Assembly (NCBI GenBank): GCA_013042915.1
Contig: JABDPF010000063.1
Coordinates: 1 to 61,196 of the forward strand
DNA from: Lysobacterales bacterium
GTDB lineage: Bacteria > Pseudomonadota > Gammaproteobacteria > Xanthomonadales > SZUA-36
Reading direction: 5' to 3'
Length of the DNA stretch: 61,196 bases
Numbering within the stretch: position 1 is the stretch's first letter; each line of letters opens with the position of its first letter. The position numbers and the translations under genes were made by a program. The notes under the pieces are model-generated. The model made no database searches and was not told the DNA's origin. It was given only the letters and a program-made list of their open reading frames with translations. This document shows, piece by piece, positions 16,209-25,970 of the stretch.

Positions 16209-17488
16209 CCCCCTGGCTTGTCCTTCGTCGCGGCGCGAAAACGATTGTAGATCGTGCCCAGGCGCCACGCGCCAAAACCCCACAGGCCCAGTACCGGCAC
16301 GTAGAGCCACGCGATCTGCGAAAGCCCGAAACCGGCCGTCGTCAGTCCCTTGAAAAGCCAGCTCGCGGTGACGTCACTGCCTCGATAGACGACCGTGTCG
16401 ATAAAGTTCTTGCTCTTGTAGCGAGTTTCCCGGTCAACGACCGTGAACAGCATTTCCTTGGCGGGACCGATCACGCCGTAATTCATCGACCGCTGCGCCA
16501 CCTGCACCGCCGCGAAAAGAACCAAGCCCATCGAGCTGCCCAGTAGCACGAAACCACCCGCCAGCAGCACGGGCACCAGCGCCAGCGTGCGCGGCATACC
16601 CAGGTGGTTCACCAGCCGGGACGTGAGGAAAAACTGGAAAGCGAACGCAATGACCTGCACGACCTGGTCCAAGGTGCTGAACAGGGTGGTCCGCTCGGCA
16701 AACCCCGTGATCTCGCGATCCACGAGAACCGCCATACCGTTGAACAGGAAGGTCGACGTGAGGTTGTGCAACAGCATCAGGAGGCACGCGTAGAGCAGGT
16801 ACTCGGAGCGGAACACGCGGACGGCGCCCTCCCAGATACTGCCCCCGATGACCGGTGCATGGTGGTTGTGTCGTTCCTGCCTCACGAACCGGCCCAGCAC
16901 CACGGCCATTGCCGTGGCTCCGGCCAGGGCCGAGGCCGCCGTCAACATGACCCCGGTGGCGCCATGATCGACAACGACCAGCCGTGTGACCATCGGGGCC
17001 AGGATCGCTCCGATGCTGCCGCCCGCCATAATGAAACCGAACAGCCGCGTCGCCTGCCCCGGGCGAAAAATATCGGCCATGAAACTCCAGAAGATCGACA
17101 CCACGAACAGGTTGAACACGCTCAGCCAGACATAGAACGTCCGCTGAATCCACTGCGGCGTTGCCTCGTCTTCGAACCCCATCGCAAAAAGCAGCAGGGT
17201 GCCGATAAACACCGCGTAGATGCCGGGAACAAACTGCCCGCGCCTGAACCGGGAAACGAGGAATCCGAAGAGCGGCACGATCGCCACCATGGTGAGAAAG
17301 GTAGCCGTATAGAGCCAGTGGAGGATGTCGCTGTTGTTGGCTGCCACCGTGCCGCGCAGGGGACGCAGCATGAAATAACCGCCAAGCAAAAGAAAAAAGT
17401 AGGTGAAGGCCAGCGCGAGTTTCGGCCATTCGCCGTGTTCGACGCGAACCAGTCGCTCGACGAGGTTCCGCGAGGCGGCCTCGTTCAT
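16205..17488 (-). CDS. MFS-fold transporter related to ATP/ADP antiporters (AAA family)
   Basis: The 427-residue protein has about 12 hydrophobic segments. The N-terminal FLLLGGYFMLRPLRGTVA and the body resemble the ATP:ADP antiporter (NTT) superfamily in the major-facilitator fold, as found in plastids and intracellular bacteria and also in many free-living proteobacteria, where the substrate is unknown. It is the third gene of an operon with an RND pump and adaptor, with a TGATG one-base overlap. The context suggests efflux or envelope maintenance rather than nucleotide exchange, but this is inference. Confidence 0.75.
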   Translation of the reverse strand: MNEAASRNLVERLVRVEHGEWPKLALAFTYFFLLLGGYFMLRPLRGTVAANNSDILHWLYTATFLTMVAIVPLFGFLVSRFRRGQFVPGIYAVFIGTLLLFAMGFEDEATPQWIQRTFYVWLSVFNLFVVSIFWSFMADIFRPGQATRLFGFIMAGGSIGAILAPMVTRLVVVDHGATGVMLTAASALAGATAMAVVLGRFVRQERHNHHAPVIGGSIWEGAVRVFRSEYLLYACLLMLLHNLTSTFLFNGMAVLVDREITGFAERTTLFSTLDQVVQVIAFAFQFFLTSRLVNHLGMPRTLALVPVLLAGGFVLLGSSMGLVLFAAVQVAQRSMNYGVIGPAKEMLFTVVDRETRYKSKNFIDTVVYRGSDVTASWLFKGLTTAGFGLSQIAWLYVPVLGLWGFGAWRLGTIYNRFRAATKDKPGG

Positions 17489-18543
17489 CAGCTGTCCATG
17501 ATTTGCACAGCCTGCCCGGGTTGCAGACGCTCGTTGCCCCTGACGACGACCCGCTCTCCAGCAGAGATTTCTCCGGAAATCTCGATGTCGTCGCCCTGGC
17601 CTATGCCCGGTATGACCGATACCTGCCTGGCGGTATCGTCGTCGGCAATGACGAAGACACTGGCGCCGGTCGATCGTAGCACCAGCGCGTCTCTCGGTAC
17701 GGTCAGCACTTGGCGCGTATTCGAAACCGGAATGGACACCCTCAGCGTCTGGCCGACTGGGAACGGCTGACCTTCCAGGTCGAGCCTGAGTTCGAACTGG
17801 TGCGTGTTTCGATCCCCTATCGCCACTACGGTTCGCACCGTTCCGGGCACCGTGCGCCCTGGCGTGCTGAGCTCGAGGGCCTGGCCACGCTGAACGTACG
17901 CGTAATACTCGAGCGGGGCCCGCGCGATGACCTCGAGGTCCGCGGGATCGACCAGCCGAACCACCATGCTGCCGACGACCACCCGCTCGCCTCGCATCAT
18001 CAATCGTTCGACTACGACGCCACCGTAGGGGGCCCGGATGAGAGTCCGGTCGATTCGGTCCTCATTCTGCTCGAGCCTGGCGCGGGCCACCTCGAGGTCT
18101 CCCAGCGCCACGTCGCGATCTGAGCGTGTCTGCTCGAGTTGCGTCGCGGCGGCGAGGTTGGATTCGGCCAGGCGGGTGAACCGGTCTTCCTCGCGCTCCA
18201 GAAAACGCAGGCGCGCAGCGGCCCGGGTGACTTCAGCTTTGAGTTCGGTGTTGCGCAGGCGCAGCGCCGTGTCCTCGATTTGCGCGACGGCCTCCCCCGC
18301 TTTAACCCGTGTACCTACATCGGCAACCTCGGTCAGGCGACCCTCGACCTCGGCAGACAGACGCGCGTCGTGGCGACTGATGACCGTGCCCGGCACCATC
18401 GTCACCGGCGCAATGTCTTTTACCGTGGCAACAGCCACGCGCACCAGCGCCGGGCCGCCCATTTGCGCTGTTGCAGGCGCGGCCATGAACATTGAGACCA
18501 GCAGCAGGCTCCACGGAGAATAAAGAATTGCTTTCAGGTTCAT
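17488..18543 (-). CDS. RND efflux periplasmic adaptor (membrane fusion protein)
   Basis: The 351-residue protein begins with a signal peptide (1 to about 27, ending PATAQ). It has the HlyD/AcrA layout: a biotinyl-lipoyl half (VEGRLTEVADVGTRVKAGEAVAQIED), a long heptad-rich helical hairpin (about 85-160), the second lipoyl half (TLIRAPYGGVVVERLM) and beta-barrel/membrane-proximal parts. It links the inner-membrane pump to an outer-membrane channel. The pump gene starts upstream with three bases between, and the MFS gene follows with one base of overlap. No outer-membrane factor gene is present. Confidence 0.9.
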   Translation of the reverse strand: MNLKAILYSPWSLLLVSMFMAAPATAQMGGPALVRVAVATVKDIAPVTMVPGTVISRHDARLSAEVEGRLTEVADVGTRVKAGEAVAQIEDTALRLRNTELKAEVTRAAARLRFLEREEDRFTRLAESNLAAATQLEQTRSDRDVALGDLEVARARLEQNEDRIDRTLIRAPYGGVVVERLMMRGERVVVGSMVVRLVDPADLEVIARAPLEYYAYVQRGQALELSTPGRTVPGTVRTVVAIGDRNTHQFELRLDLEGQPFPVGQTLRVSIPVSNTRQVLTVPRDALVLRSTGASVFVIADDDTARQVSVIPGIGQGDDIEISGEISAGERVVVRGNERLQPGQAVQIMDS

Positions 18544-18546
18544 CTT

Positions 18547-21500
18547 TCAAGCTGCCTCGGCTGCGGTACTGCCCACCTGGTCCGGCGCTTCGTTCATGCG
18601 CAGAAGGCTGGGCAAAAGAATCAGGGTAAAGAGGGTGCTCACCAGCATACCGCCGACGATGACGCAGGCCATGCCCCGGTAGAGTTCGGTGCCGGCGCCG
18701 GGCACCAGCATAAGCGGCAGCATGCCGAATACGCTCGTGGTCGTACTCATCAGGATGGGGCGCAATCGCAAACGGATTGCACTTTCCACTGCTTCGCGTC
18801 GATCCATGCCTTCCCGTTCCGCATCGCGTGCGCGGTAGACCAGCAGGATGGCGTTGTTCACCACCAGCCCCAGCAAAATGACAAACCCGATCATCGTCAG
18901 GAGATCCATGGCCTGGCCGCCAGTGCCCGAGAGCGCGAAGTCGACCAGGCGCAGTGACAGAATGCCGCCCACGGTGGCCATCGGTATCGTCAGGATCACC
19001 AGCAGGGAATCGCGGAAGGACCGGAACAGCGCGGAGATCAGCAGGTACAGAATCACCACCGCCAGGATGAAACTGCCCGTCATGCTGGTGAGTGCTTCGT
19101 CCAATGCCTCGGCAGTGCCTCGGTACTTCACCGTGCCGTCTTCGGGCATGCTATCGAGGATAACCGGGGCGACCTTGTCCTGGATGATCGACAGCGCCTC
19201 TTCCATGGACATTTCCGACGGGGGTGTGACCTGCAAGGTCAGGGTGCGCTTGCGGTCGATGCGACGAATGCTGGACGGCCCGGCGGTTCGATTGACGCGG
19301 ACCAGTTCGCCAAGCGACTGCACGCCGCCCCCGGGGGTGTAAACCGGGATCGCCCCCAATTCCTCGGGTGAGTACCAGTTCTCGGCTCGCAGAACCACGT
19401 TATAACGGCGGGTCCCGTCGAAATACTCGCCCAGGAACGCACCGTCCCCCATTGCCCGAATGGCCGTGGACAGCATCGTGCGGTTCCAGCCGACTTCCGC
19501 GATCTTGCGGTCGTCGGGCAGCAGACGGATTTCGGGCTCGGCCAGCTCGAGGCCTGGCAACGGTTGGATCTGCGCCTCCGGCATCTCCTGCATCAGCACG
19601 TAGAACCCGGTGCGCCCGGCTGCCAGCAGGGATTCGAACGACTCGGCCGACAGGTCGATGTCGATTTTGCGTCCGCCGCGTGAACCGCCGAACACAGACG
19701 CCCGGCTGACAAAGCCGAAAGTATCGGGAAAGCCGCGCATGATCTCGCTGTTGAACACGCCCAGCAGCGCGCCCATATCGTCCGGATCGGTGGCCTCGCC
19801 ACCCATGAACGTACCCCAGCCCCGCGCCGAACCCATGAAATACTGGCCAAGCTGAGGCTCTTTTTCGCCTGCGAGATAGGGCTCCAGACGCTCCGCGACC
19901 ACACCCACCAATTCTTCCCGTGCCGTTTCCATGCCCATGCCTGGCGCGGTGATCATGACGCCGAAGAAAAAGTTGCGTTTGCCTTCTGGCAGGTAGTCCG
20001 CCGGGGGAATAAGCGTGACGGCCAAAGCCACCGGGATCAACGTCAATGCCGTTACCCAAATCCAGCGGCGGCGCTGCGTGTCGGTCCAGGTCATGATGTG
20101 GTTGGTGACCCAGCGCCACCAGTGCTTGTGGTGATCGTCGATCGCCTCGCCCTTGATCCAGTTGGACGCCGCCGTGGGCAATACGGTGATGGCCACCAGC
20201 AGTGACGCCACGACCGCGGCGGAGATTGTGACCGCGAGATCACTGAACAATTGGCCAGCTTCGTTTTCGAGGAATATCACGGGCATGAAAATTGCCACCG
20301 TGGTGGCGGTCGACGCCAGCAGGGCGCCCCAGACCTGGCTGACACCACGCATCGAGGCCTCGTCACCAGTCAGGCCTGCCTCGCGCTGACGGAAAATATT
20401 TTCCAGCACAACGATGGCGGCATCCAACACCATGCCGGTTGCAAAAGCCAATCCCGCCAGTGAAATGATGTTCAGTGACCGTCCGGCAAAATCGAGCACC
20501 ATGAAGGCGATCAGGCCGCAAAAGGGAATCGCCAGGGCCACGATCAGGGTGGCGCGGAACTTGCGCAGGAACCACCAGAGCACACCGATCGCCAGCGAGA
20601 CGCCCAGCAACAGGTTGTTGCGGACCATTCCGACGGAGGCCGTGATGTAAACGGTATTATCGGAGCTCTGGTATACGTCGAGGCCGGCCCGCTCAAGTTC
20701 GTTTGCCTTCAGGTCGGCGACCACCGCCTTGACTCCGTCCATCACGTCATAAACGTTGACGCCGGTCTCCGGGATCACGTAAAACGCGATTGATGGGTTG
20801 CCATTGCGCGTCAGCATGTTGCTGACGTCCACCATTTCCATGCCGACCTCGGCCACGTCGCGCAAGAACACCGGCTTACCGTCGCGCCACTCGAGCACCA
20901 GGCCGCCCAATTCCTCCACGTCGTACTTGCCGCTGAAACGGACCGTGTAATCCCGGCGGCCCACCTCGTTGAGCCCCGCCGACACGTCTGCATTAGCGCC
21001 CAGTTGGGATTGAACCTCGGTGAGGTCGACGCCTATGTTGGCTGCCTTGAACGGATCGAAGGTGATGCGCACCTCGTGCGGACGGCCACCGAAGGATCCG
21101 GCGCTCGACACCCCCGGCACCCGCTCTATCCGGGTAATGACGCTGTCGTCCACGAAATCCTGGTAACTGGAGATATCCCGGCTGTTACCGGGCTTGGTCG
21201 CGAGCGTGAACCACGCGATGACCCGGTCGAAGTCGCTGCCGCCCACGCTGATCACGGGCTCAAAAGCATCGACCGGATAACGTGGAACCTGGTTGAGACG
21301 GTTCATGACCTCGATCAGGGCCCGGTTCATGTCGGTACCGATGACGAACTCCAGGTTGATCGAACCGCGGCCGAAATTGGCCGAGGACTGCATGCGCAGC
21401 AGGCCCGGCGTGCTGCGGAGCACGTCCTCCTGCTGCTCGATGATTTCCGATTCGATTTCGTTGGGCGCAGCCGCCCGCCAGGCCGTCTCAATTGAAATCT

Positions 21501-21630
21501 GCGGTCGCGAGATATCAGGCGTCATCTGGATCGGCAGGCGATCGAGGCTGATCATGCCGAAAATCGCGACCAGGATGCAGGCCACGACAACCGCAACCGG
21601 GTTTGACAGTGATATGCGCGTCAGTGGCAC
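18547..21630 (-). CDS. RND-family efflux pump, inner-membrane subunit
   Basis: I choose the GTG at 21630 (AGGA eight bases upstream), giving 1027 residues that start VPLTRISLSNPVAVVV, as RND pumps do; the frame extends 23 residues further. Twelve membrane segments and two large periplasmic loops are present. In TM4 the motif is GMVLDAAIVVLEN, with one aspartate (about residue 403) where AcrB has two. In TM10 GLVVNNAILLV replaces the AcrB relay lysine by asparagine (about 925). It exports hydrophobic or toxic compounds by proton exchange; the substrate is unknown. First gene of the pump-adaptor-MFS operon. Confidence 0.9.
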   Translation of the reverse strand: MPLTRISLSNPVAVVVACILVAIFGMISLDRLPIQMTPDISRPQISIETAWRAAAPNEIESEIIEQQEDVLRSTPGLLRMQSSANFGRGSINLEFVIGTDMNRALIEVMNRLNQVPRYPVDAFEPVISVGGSDFDRVIAWFTLATKPGNSRDISSYQDFVDDSVITRIERVPGVSSAGSFGGRPHEVRITFDPFKAANIGVDLTEVQSQLGANADVSAGLNEVGRRDYTVRFSGKYDVEELGGLVLEWRDGKPVFLRDVAEVGMEMVDVSNMLTRNGNPSIAFYVIPETGVNVYDVMDGVKAVVADLKANELERAGLDVYQSSDNTVYITASVGMVRNNLLLGVSLAIGVLWWFLRKFRATLIVALAIPFCGLIAFMVLDFAGRSLNIISLAGLAFATGMVLDAAIVVLENIFRQREAGLTGDEASMRGVSQVWGALLASTATTVAIFMPVIFLENEAGQLFSDLAVTISAAVVASLLVAITVLPTAASNWIKGEAIDDHHKHWWRWVTNHIMTWTDTQRRRWIWVTALTLIPVALAVTLIPPADYLPEGKRNFFFGVMITAPGMGMETAREELVGVVAERLEPYLAGEKEPQLGQYFMGSARGWGTFMGGEATDPDDMGALLGVFNSEIMRGFPDTFGFVSRASVFGGSRGGRKIDIDLSAESFESLLAAGRTGFYVLMQEMPEAQIQPLPGLELAEPEIRLLPDDRKIAEVGWNRTMLSTAIRAMGDGAFLGEYFDGTRRYNVVLRAENWYSPEELGAIPVYTPGGGVQSLGELVRVNRTAGPSSIRRIDRKRTLTLQVTPPSEMSMEEALSIIQDKVAPVILDSMPEDGTVKYRGTAEALDEALTSMTGSFILAVVILYLLISALFRSFRDSLLVILTIPMATVGGILSLRLVDFALSGTGGQAMDLLTMIGFVILLGLVVNNAILLVYRARDAEREGMDRREAVESAIRLRLRPILMSTTTSVFGMLPLMLVPGAGTELYRGMACVIVGGMLVSTLFTLILLPSLLRMNEAPDQVGSTAAEAA

Positions 21631-21752
21631 CGCTGAGTTCCTACAAGCTACCGGGCCGGCAATTATACCGTGTATTGACCTGGGCCACGCGAGCGTCAAA
21701 GACCTGACGTTTCGTCTTTCCGCGAGCGACCAACCGGGGTATCGTTGGAGTC

Positions 21753-23345
21753 ATGAAAACATCACGAGGATCTCAACGCCAGGTGTCGTTCGATTACATC
21801 ATCGTCGGCGCTGGCTCCGCGGGCTGCGTGCTGGCCAACCGGCTGTCCGAAGACCCCAATAATCGCGTCCTGCTGTTGGAAGCAGGCGGGCCGGACCGAC
21901 ATCCTTTTATCCACATGCCCGCCGGTTTCGCCAAACTCGCCACCTCTGACAGCGTCAACTGGTGCTACGAGACCGAGCCTGTGCCGCAAATGAACGGCCG
22001 GCGCATGTTCTGGCCGCGCGGCAAGGTGTTGGGCGGCTCCAGCTCGATCAACGCCATGTGCTACTGCCGCGGCCATCGCAAGGACTATGACAGCTGGGCG
22101 GAGAACGGCGCATCCGGTTGGGCTTACGATGACGTACTGCCTTATTTCCTGTCCTCGGAGGACCACGAGGACGGCGCCTCGGAGTACCACGGCTCGGGTG
22201 GCCCGCTGAGCGTGAGCCGACTGCGCCACACCAATCCGCTGTCCGGCGTTTTCATCGAGGCGGCCGTCGAAGCCGGCCATCCGCGAACCCGTGATTTCAA
22301 CGGGCCCCATCAGCGCGGTGTCGACTATTACGAAGTCACGCAGCGTAACGGTCGCCGCTGCAGCGCCGCGGTCGGCTACCTTCGACCGGCGATGCAGCGC
22401 CCCAACCTGAAAGTGCTGACCAGGGCCCAGACCACCCGCGTGCTGATGGACGGCCTGCGCGCGGTGGGGGTCGAGTACCAGCACTCCGGCAAGAGAAGCG
22501 AGGCTCACGGCGGCCGGGTCATCCTGTCGAGCGGAGCCATCAACTCGCCCCAACTGCTGATGCTGTCGGGCATCGGGCCCGCACCGTTACTGGCGGAAGC
22601 CGGATGCGACGTAGTTCACGATCTCCCGGGTGTTGGAGAAAACCTGCAGGACCACCTGGACGTGTGCACCCTGGTGCATTGCAACGACGACATCACCTAC
22701 GACGGACTGAACGAGGTGATGGCCGGCGTGCGCTACCTGTTTACCCGCAAGGGCCCGGCGGCCTCGAATATCGCCGAGGCAGGTGCCTTTATTGCGAGCC
22801 GCGTGGCCATCGACGACCGTCCGGACATCCAGTTGCACTTCATTCCGGCCTTCCTGGACGATCACGGGCGCAACACGCTGCCGGGCAACGGCATGACCAT
22901 CCACGCCTGCACCTTGCGTCCCGAGGCCCGTGGCACCATTCGACTGAAATCAGCCGACCCGCTGACGGCGCCGGCCATCCAGCCCGACTACCTCAGCCGG
23001 GAATACGACCGGCGGATCATGATCGAATGCGCCCGCCTGTCACGCCAGATTTTTGCCCAGAAAGCGTTTGAGCCGTATGTCGGCGCAGAGGTCTACCCCG
23101 GCGCAGAATGCAAGACAGACGAGGACCTGCTCGAATTCATCCGGCGAAAGGCAGAGACGGTGTACCACCCCGTGGGCACCTGCAAGATGGGCAGCGATGA
23201 AATGGCGGTCGTGAACCCGGAGCTCGACGAGCGGGGCCTCGAGGGGCTCTTTGTGGTCGACGCCTCGGTGATGCCCACGCTGGTGTCGGGCAACACCAAC
23301 GCACCGACCATCATGATCGCGGAGAAATTCGCCGCGACTCAGTAA
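21753..23345 (+). CDS. GMC-family FAD oxidoreductase (choline/alcohol dehydrogenase type)
   Basis: The 530-residue protein has an N-terminal FAD-binding motif (DYIIVGAGSAGCVLANRLSED), GMC signature 1 (PRGKVLGGSSSINAM), signature 2 (GAINSPQLLMLSGIGP) and the catalytic histidine region YHPVGTCKMG. It probably oxidises a primary alcohol to an aldehyde. It resembles BetA or AlkJ, but the substrate cannot be told; with no betB or betI neighbour an alcohol dehydrogenase linked to alkane or fatty-alcohol use is as likely. The last 35 bp overlap the convergent protease gene. Confidence 0.87.
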   Translation: MKTSRGSQRQVSFDYIIVGAGSAGCVLANRLSEDPNNRVLLLEAGGPDRHPFIHMPAGFAKLATSDSVNWCYETEPVPQMNGRRMFWPRGKVLGGSSSINAMCYCRGHRKDYDSWAENGASGWAYDDVLPYFLSSEDHEDGASEYHGSGGPLSVSRLRHTNPLSGVFIEAAVEAGHPRTRDFNGPHQRGVDYYEVTQRNGRRCSAAVGYLRPAMQRPNLKVLTRAQTTRVLMDGLRAVGVEYQHSGKRSEAHGGRVILSSGAINSPQLLMLSGIGPAPLLAEAGCDVVHDLPGVGENLQDHLDVCTLVHCNDDITYDGLNEVMAGVRYLFTRKGPAASNIAEAGAFIASRVAIDDRPDIQLHFIPAFLDDHGRNTLPGNGMTIHACTLRPEARGTIRLKSADPLTAPAIQPDYLSREYDRRIMIECARLSRQIFAQKAFEPYVGAEVYPGAECKTDEDLLEFIRRKAETVYHPVGTCKMGSDEMAVVNPELDERGLEGLFVVDASVMPTLVSGNTNAPTIMIAEKFAATQ

Positions 23346-25254
23346 GCAGGGGCAAAGGCACGTGGATCAGGTCACAGACCACGCGCAGTAATTCCAGCTC
23401 CGCGGGCGCCATGTTGCCGTCGTGCATCACGACGGCCGCCATCGCGCGGACGAGCCGTTCTTTTTCACTCGGTTTCAAAGCATCCAGTACGGGCAGCGCA
23501 CGATCGAGTTCACTTACCCAATCCGAGCGCCGGGGCATTTCCGCTTGCCCGCTGGATTCCAAGACGTCCGCACCGGCGGCGTAGGCGGCGTGGGCGGTCG
23601 CATCGTCCTGGTTGCCGTGCTGCGCCAGGATCGCCAGCAGGGTTGCCGCTTCGCTGGCCGACGACTCCAGCGTTGCATTGCCCGCGATCCGCACGCGCCC
23701 GGGGTTCTGCGAAGACCACAGGTGCGTGGTCAACGATCGGGCCAGCAGGTACTCGAACACCTCGGTGCGCCCATCAGCTTCGATTAGTTGATCCACGGTT
23801 TCCAGTACTTTCCGGATAAATTCCGGCGGTCTCTGTTTGAGTGTAGGGAACGCCAACTCGACCAGCGGCAGGCGCTGCTCGGCCGTAGCCGGCCCGGCGG
23901 AATCCAGCAGTTTCCTCACCCGGCCCTCGCTCTCGGCGCCCATTCCTTCTGCGATGATCATCATCTGACGCTGACGTACCGTTTCATCGGAATCCAGCAA
24001 GGTATAGAAAAGCGCTTCGGGTGCCCATTCGTTGGAGCGGACGGCCCGCGCCATGACCTCTGGAATAGCGGCCGCAAACGCTGCTGCGGTGATCATGCGC
24101 TCCCATGTTGGGGATCCTATGTCCTCGAGGATGGACTCCGCCGTGAACATGCCGCCATCGGCGCCGTCCTGCTTTTCAGTCGCCCTGCGACGTTTTTCGG
24201 CCCGTTTTTCGGCCCGTTCGCGTTCCCGGTTCAGCTCCACGGCCAGGCGGGTCAGGTCCTCGGGTCGAAAACCGGGATCGACGCGCGAGATGCGCTGCTC
24301 CAGCGGGGGATGTGTCGAGAAGAACCGCATCCTGCGACCGTCACCGAACAGCATGTGACTTACTTCCTCGGTATCCGCGTCCAGGTAAGACGAGTTGCCG
24401 TACACAGCGATTTTCTTCAACGCGCCGCTGATGCCGTCCGGATCCCGGGTGAACTGCACGGACGCGGCGTCGGCCAGGTACTCGCGCTGGCGAGATACCG
24501 CAGCCTTGATCCAACGGCCGAAAAACAGCCCGATATACCCGACGAGCATGATGCCGACAGCCAGGAGAATCACGACGGCACCGCCCTTGTCGCGGGAGCG
24601 TCCTACAAAATGGGAGTGCATCAGGATTCGGCGGCCGATCAGTGCCAGCAACAGGATGCCGAAGAGGGTCCCCATGAGCCGGATGTTGATTCGCATGTCA
24701 CCGTTGAGGATGTGGCTGAACTCGTGTGCGATCACGCCCTGCAATTCGTTGCGGTCGAGCTTTTCGAGGGCTCCCCGCGTCACCGCGACCGCGGCATCGG
24801 AAGGTGTGAAACCCGCGGCAAAGGCATTGATGCCGGATTCCTGGTCCAGGACGTAGACTTCCGGTACCGGCACGCCGGAGGCCAGCGAAATTTCCTCCAC
24901 CACGTTGTAGAGGCGCCGCTTGAGCCGATCCTGCGTACTGCTGTCCACCATGGTACCGCCCAACTGCCGGGCCACCTGGCCACCACCCGCGCGCAGGCTG
25001 GCCATCTTGAACAGGCTGGCGAGGAGGATAAACAACACGCTGATGACCGCGATGGTCAGGAACGTCGGCCACTTCTGCCTGACGAGTTCTGCGAAGGGAA
25101 CGCTGGCCGTGCCGGCATCGAAAGACAGGAAGCCCAGGGCCAGCAACACCACGCCGTTGACCGCGACGACGATCGCCGCCACCGCCAACGTGAACAGTAG
25201 TAATAGCCAGCGTGACTGTCGCCGCGCAACGGCTTGCTGCTCAAAGAAGTTCAA
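23311..25254 (-). CDS. Membrane M48 metalloprotease with C-terminal TerB-like domain
   Basis: The 647-residue protein has two N-terminal membrane segments (about 15-45 and 62-84) and an M48/HtpX domain with the zinc motif HEFSH (177-181) and NAFAAGF. Two more hydrophobic segments follow at about 195-240. After the protease part (to about 350) comes a long helical region. The last ~60 residues (KERLVRAMAAVVMHDGNMAPAE) look like a TerB-type helical domain. It probably degrades misfolded or damaged membrane proteins. It follows lemA on the same strand, the known LemA-M48 pairing. Confidence 0.85.
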   Translation of the reverse strand: MNFFEQQAVARRQSRWLLLLFTLAVAAIVVAVNGVVLLALGFLSFDAGTASVPFAELVRQKWPTFLTIAVISVLFILLASLFKMASLRAGGGQVARQLGGTMVDSSTQDRLKRRLYNVVEEISLASGVPVPEVYVLDQESGINAFAAGFTPSDAAVAVTRGALEKLDRNELQGVIAHEFSHILNGDMRINIRLMGTLFGILLLALIGRRILMHSHFVGRSRDKGGAVVILLAVGIMLVGYIGLFFGRWIKAAVSRQREYLADAASVQFTRDPDGISGALKKIAVYGNSSYLDADTEEVSHMLFGDGRRMRFFSTHPPLEQRISRVDPGFRPEDLTRLAVELNRERERAEKRAEKRRRATEKQDGADGGMFTAESILEDIGSPTWERMITAAAFAAAIPEVMARAVRSNEWAPEALFYTLLDSDETVRQRQMMIIAEGMGAESEGRVRKLLDSAGPATAEQRLPLVELAFPTLKQRPPEFIRKVLETVDQLIEADGRTEVFEYLLARSLTTHLWSSQNPGRVRIAGNATLESSASEAATLLAILAQHGNQDDATAHAAYAAGADVLESSGQAEMPRRSDWVSELDRALPVLDALKPSEKERLVRAMAAVVMHDGNMAPAELELLRVVCDLIHVPLPLLTESRRISPRS

Positions 25255-25287
25255 AACCGGGTCCCCGTTTCAGGCGTGCCAAACGCT

Positions 25288-25872
25288 TCAGAAACTGACC
25301 TTGGGGGTTTCTCGCTTGGCCTCGTCCTCAATTTCGAGCAGTTCCGCCTGCTGGAAGTTGAAGCGCTCGGCGAACAGGTTGTTCGGAAACTGCTCGCAGG
25401 TGTTGTTGTAGTCCATCACGGAGTCATTGTAGGCCTGGCGCGCAAACGCGACCTTGTTCTCGGTGGTCGTCAATTCCTCCGACAACTGCATCATGTTCTC
25501 GTTTGCCTTGAGGTCGGGATAAGCCTCGGAAAGGGCAAAGAGCCGTCCAAGCGCGCCGGAAAGCCCCTGCTCCGCGGCCGCCAATTGCTTCATCGCCTCG
25601 GGGTTGGTGGGGTCCTGGTTGGCTGCTTTCAAACCCGCAACGGCCATGTTGCGGGCATTGATCACCGCCTCCAACGTCTCTCGCTCATGCTTCATGTAGC
25701 CCTTGGCGGTCTCGACCAGGTTGGGGATCAGGTCGTGACGCCGGGTCAGCTGCACGTCGATTTGTGCAAACGCGTTCTTGTACCGGTTGCGCGCAGTGAC
25801 CAGACGATTGTAGATCGCGATCGCAAAAACAACGATCGCGGCAAGAATTGCCAGGATAATCCAACCACCCAT
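25288..25872 (-). CDS. LemA family protein
   Basis: From the ATG at 25872 the product has 194 residues; AGGAG lies eight bases upstream, and the longer frame to 25926 has no such site. One N-terminal membrane helix (GGWIILAILAAIVVFAIAIYN) is followed by a helical cytosolic or periplasmic bundle with the LemA pattern VTARNRYKNAFAQIDVQLTRRHDLIPNLV and MQLSEELTTTENKVAFARQAYND. LemA proteins act with M48 proteases in membrane protein quality control. The protease gene follows 33 bases downstream. Confidence 0.92.
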   Translation of the reverse strand: MGGWIILAILAAIVVFAIAIYNRLVTARNRYKNAFAQIDVQLTRRHDLIPNLVETAKGYMKHERETLEAVINARNMAVAGLKAANQDPTNPEAMKQLAAAEQGLSGALGRLFALSEAYPDLKANENMMQLSEELTTTENKVAFARQAYNDSVMDYNNTCEQFPNNLFAERFNFQQAELLEIEDEAKRETPKVSF

Positions 25873-25970
25873 GTTTGTTCTCCTCGTGGAATCCGAGGAA
25901 AAGTTTAGCAGACTATCGCCACTCACCGGGGGTGCAAGTAGTCACGCGCTGCCAAACCCGTTTGAAGCGA

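Noticed and set aside
23788-25200. Plus-strand frame of 470 residues opposite the M48 protease
   Set aside because: It is the complement of a gene with clear HEFSH and membrane motifs; no family features in the frame.
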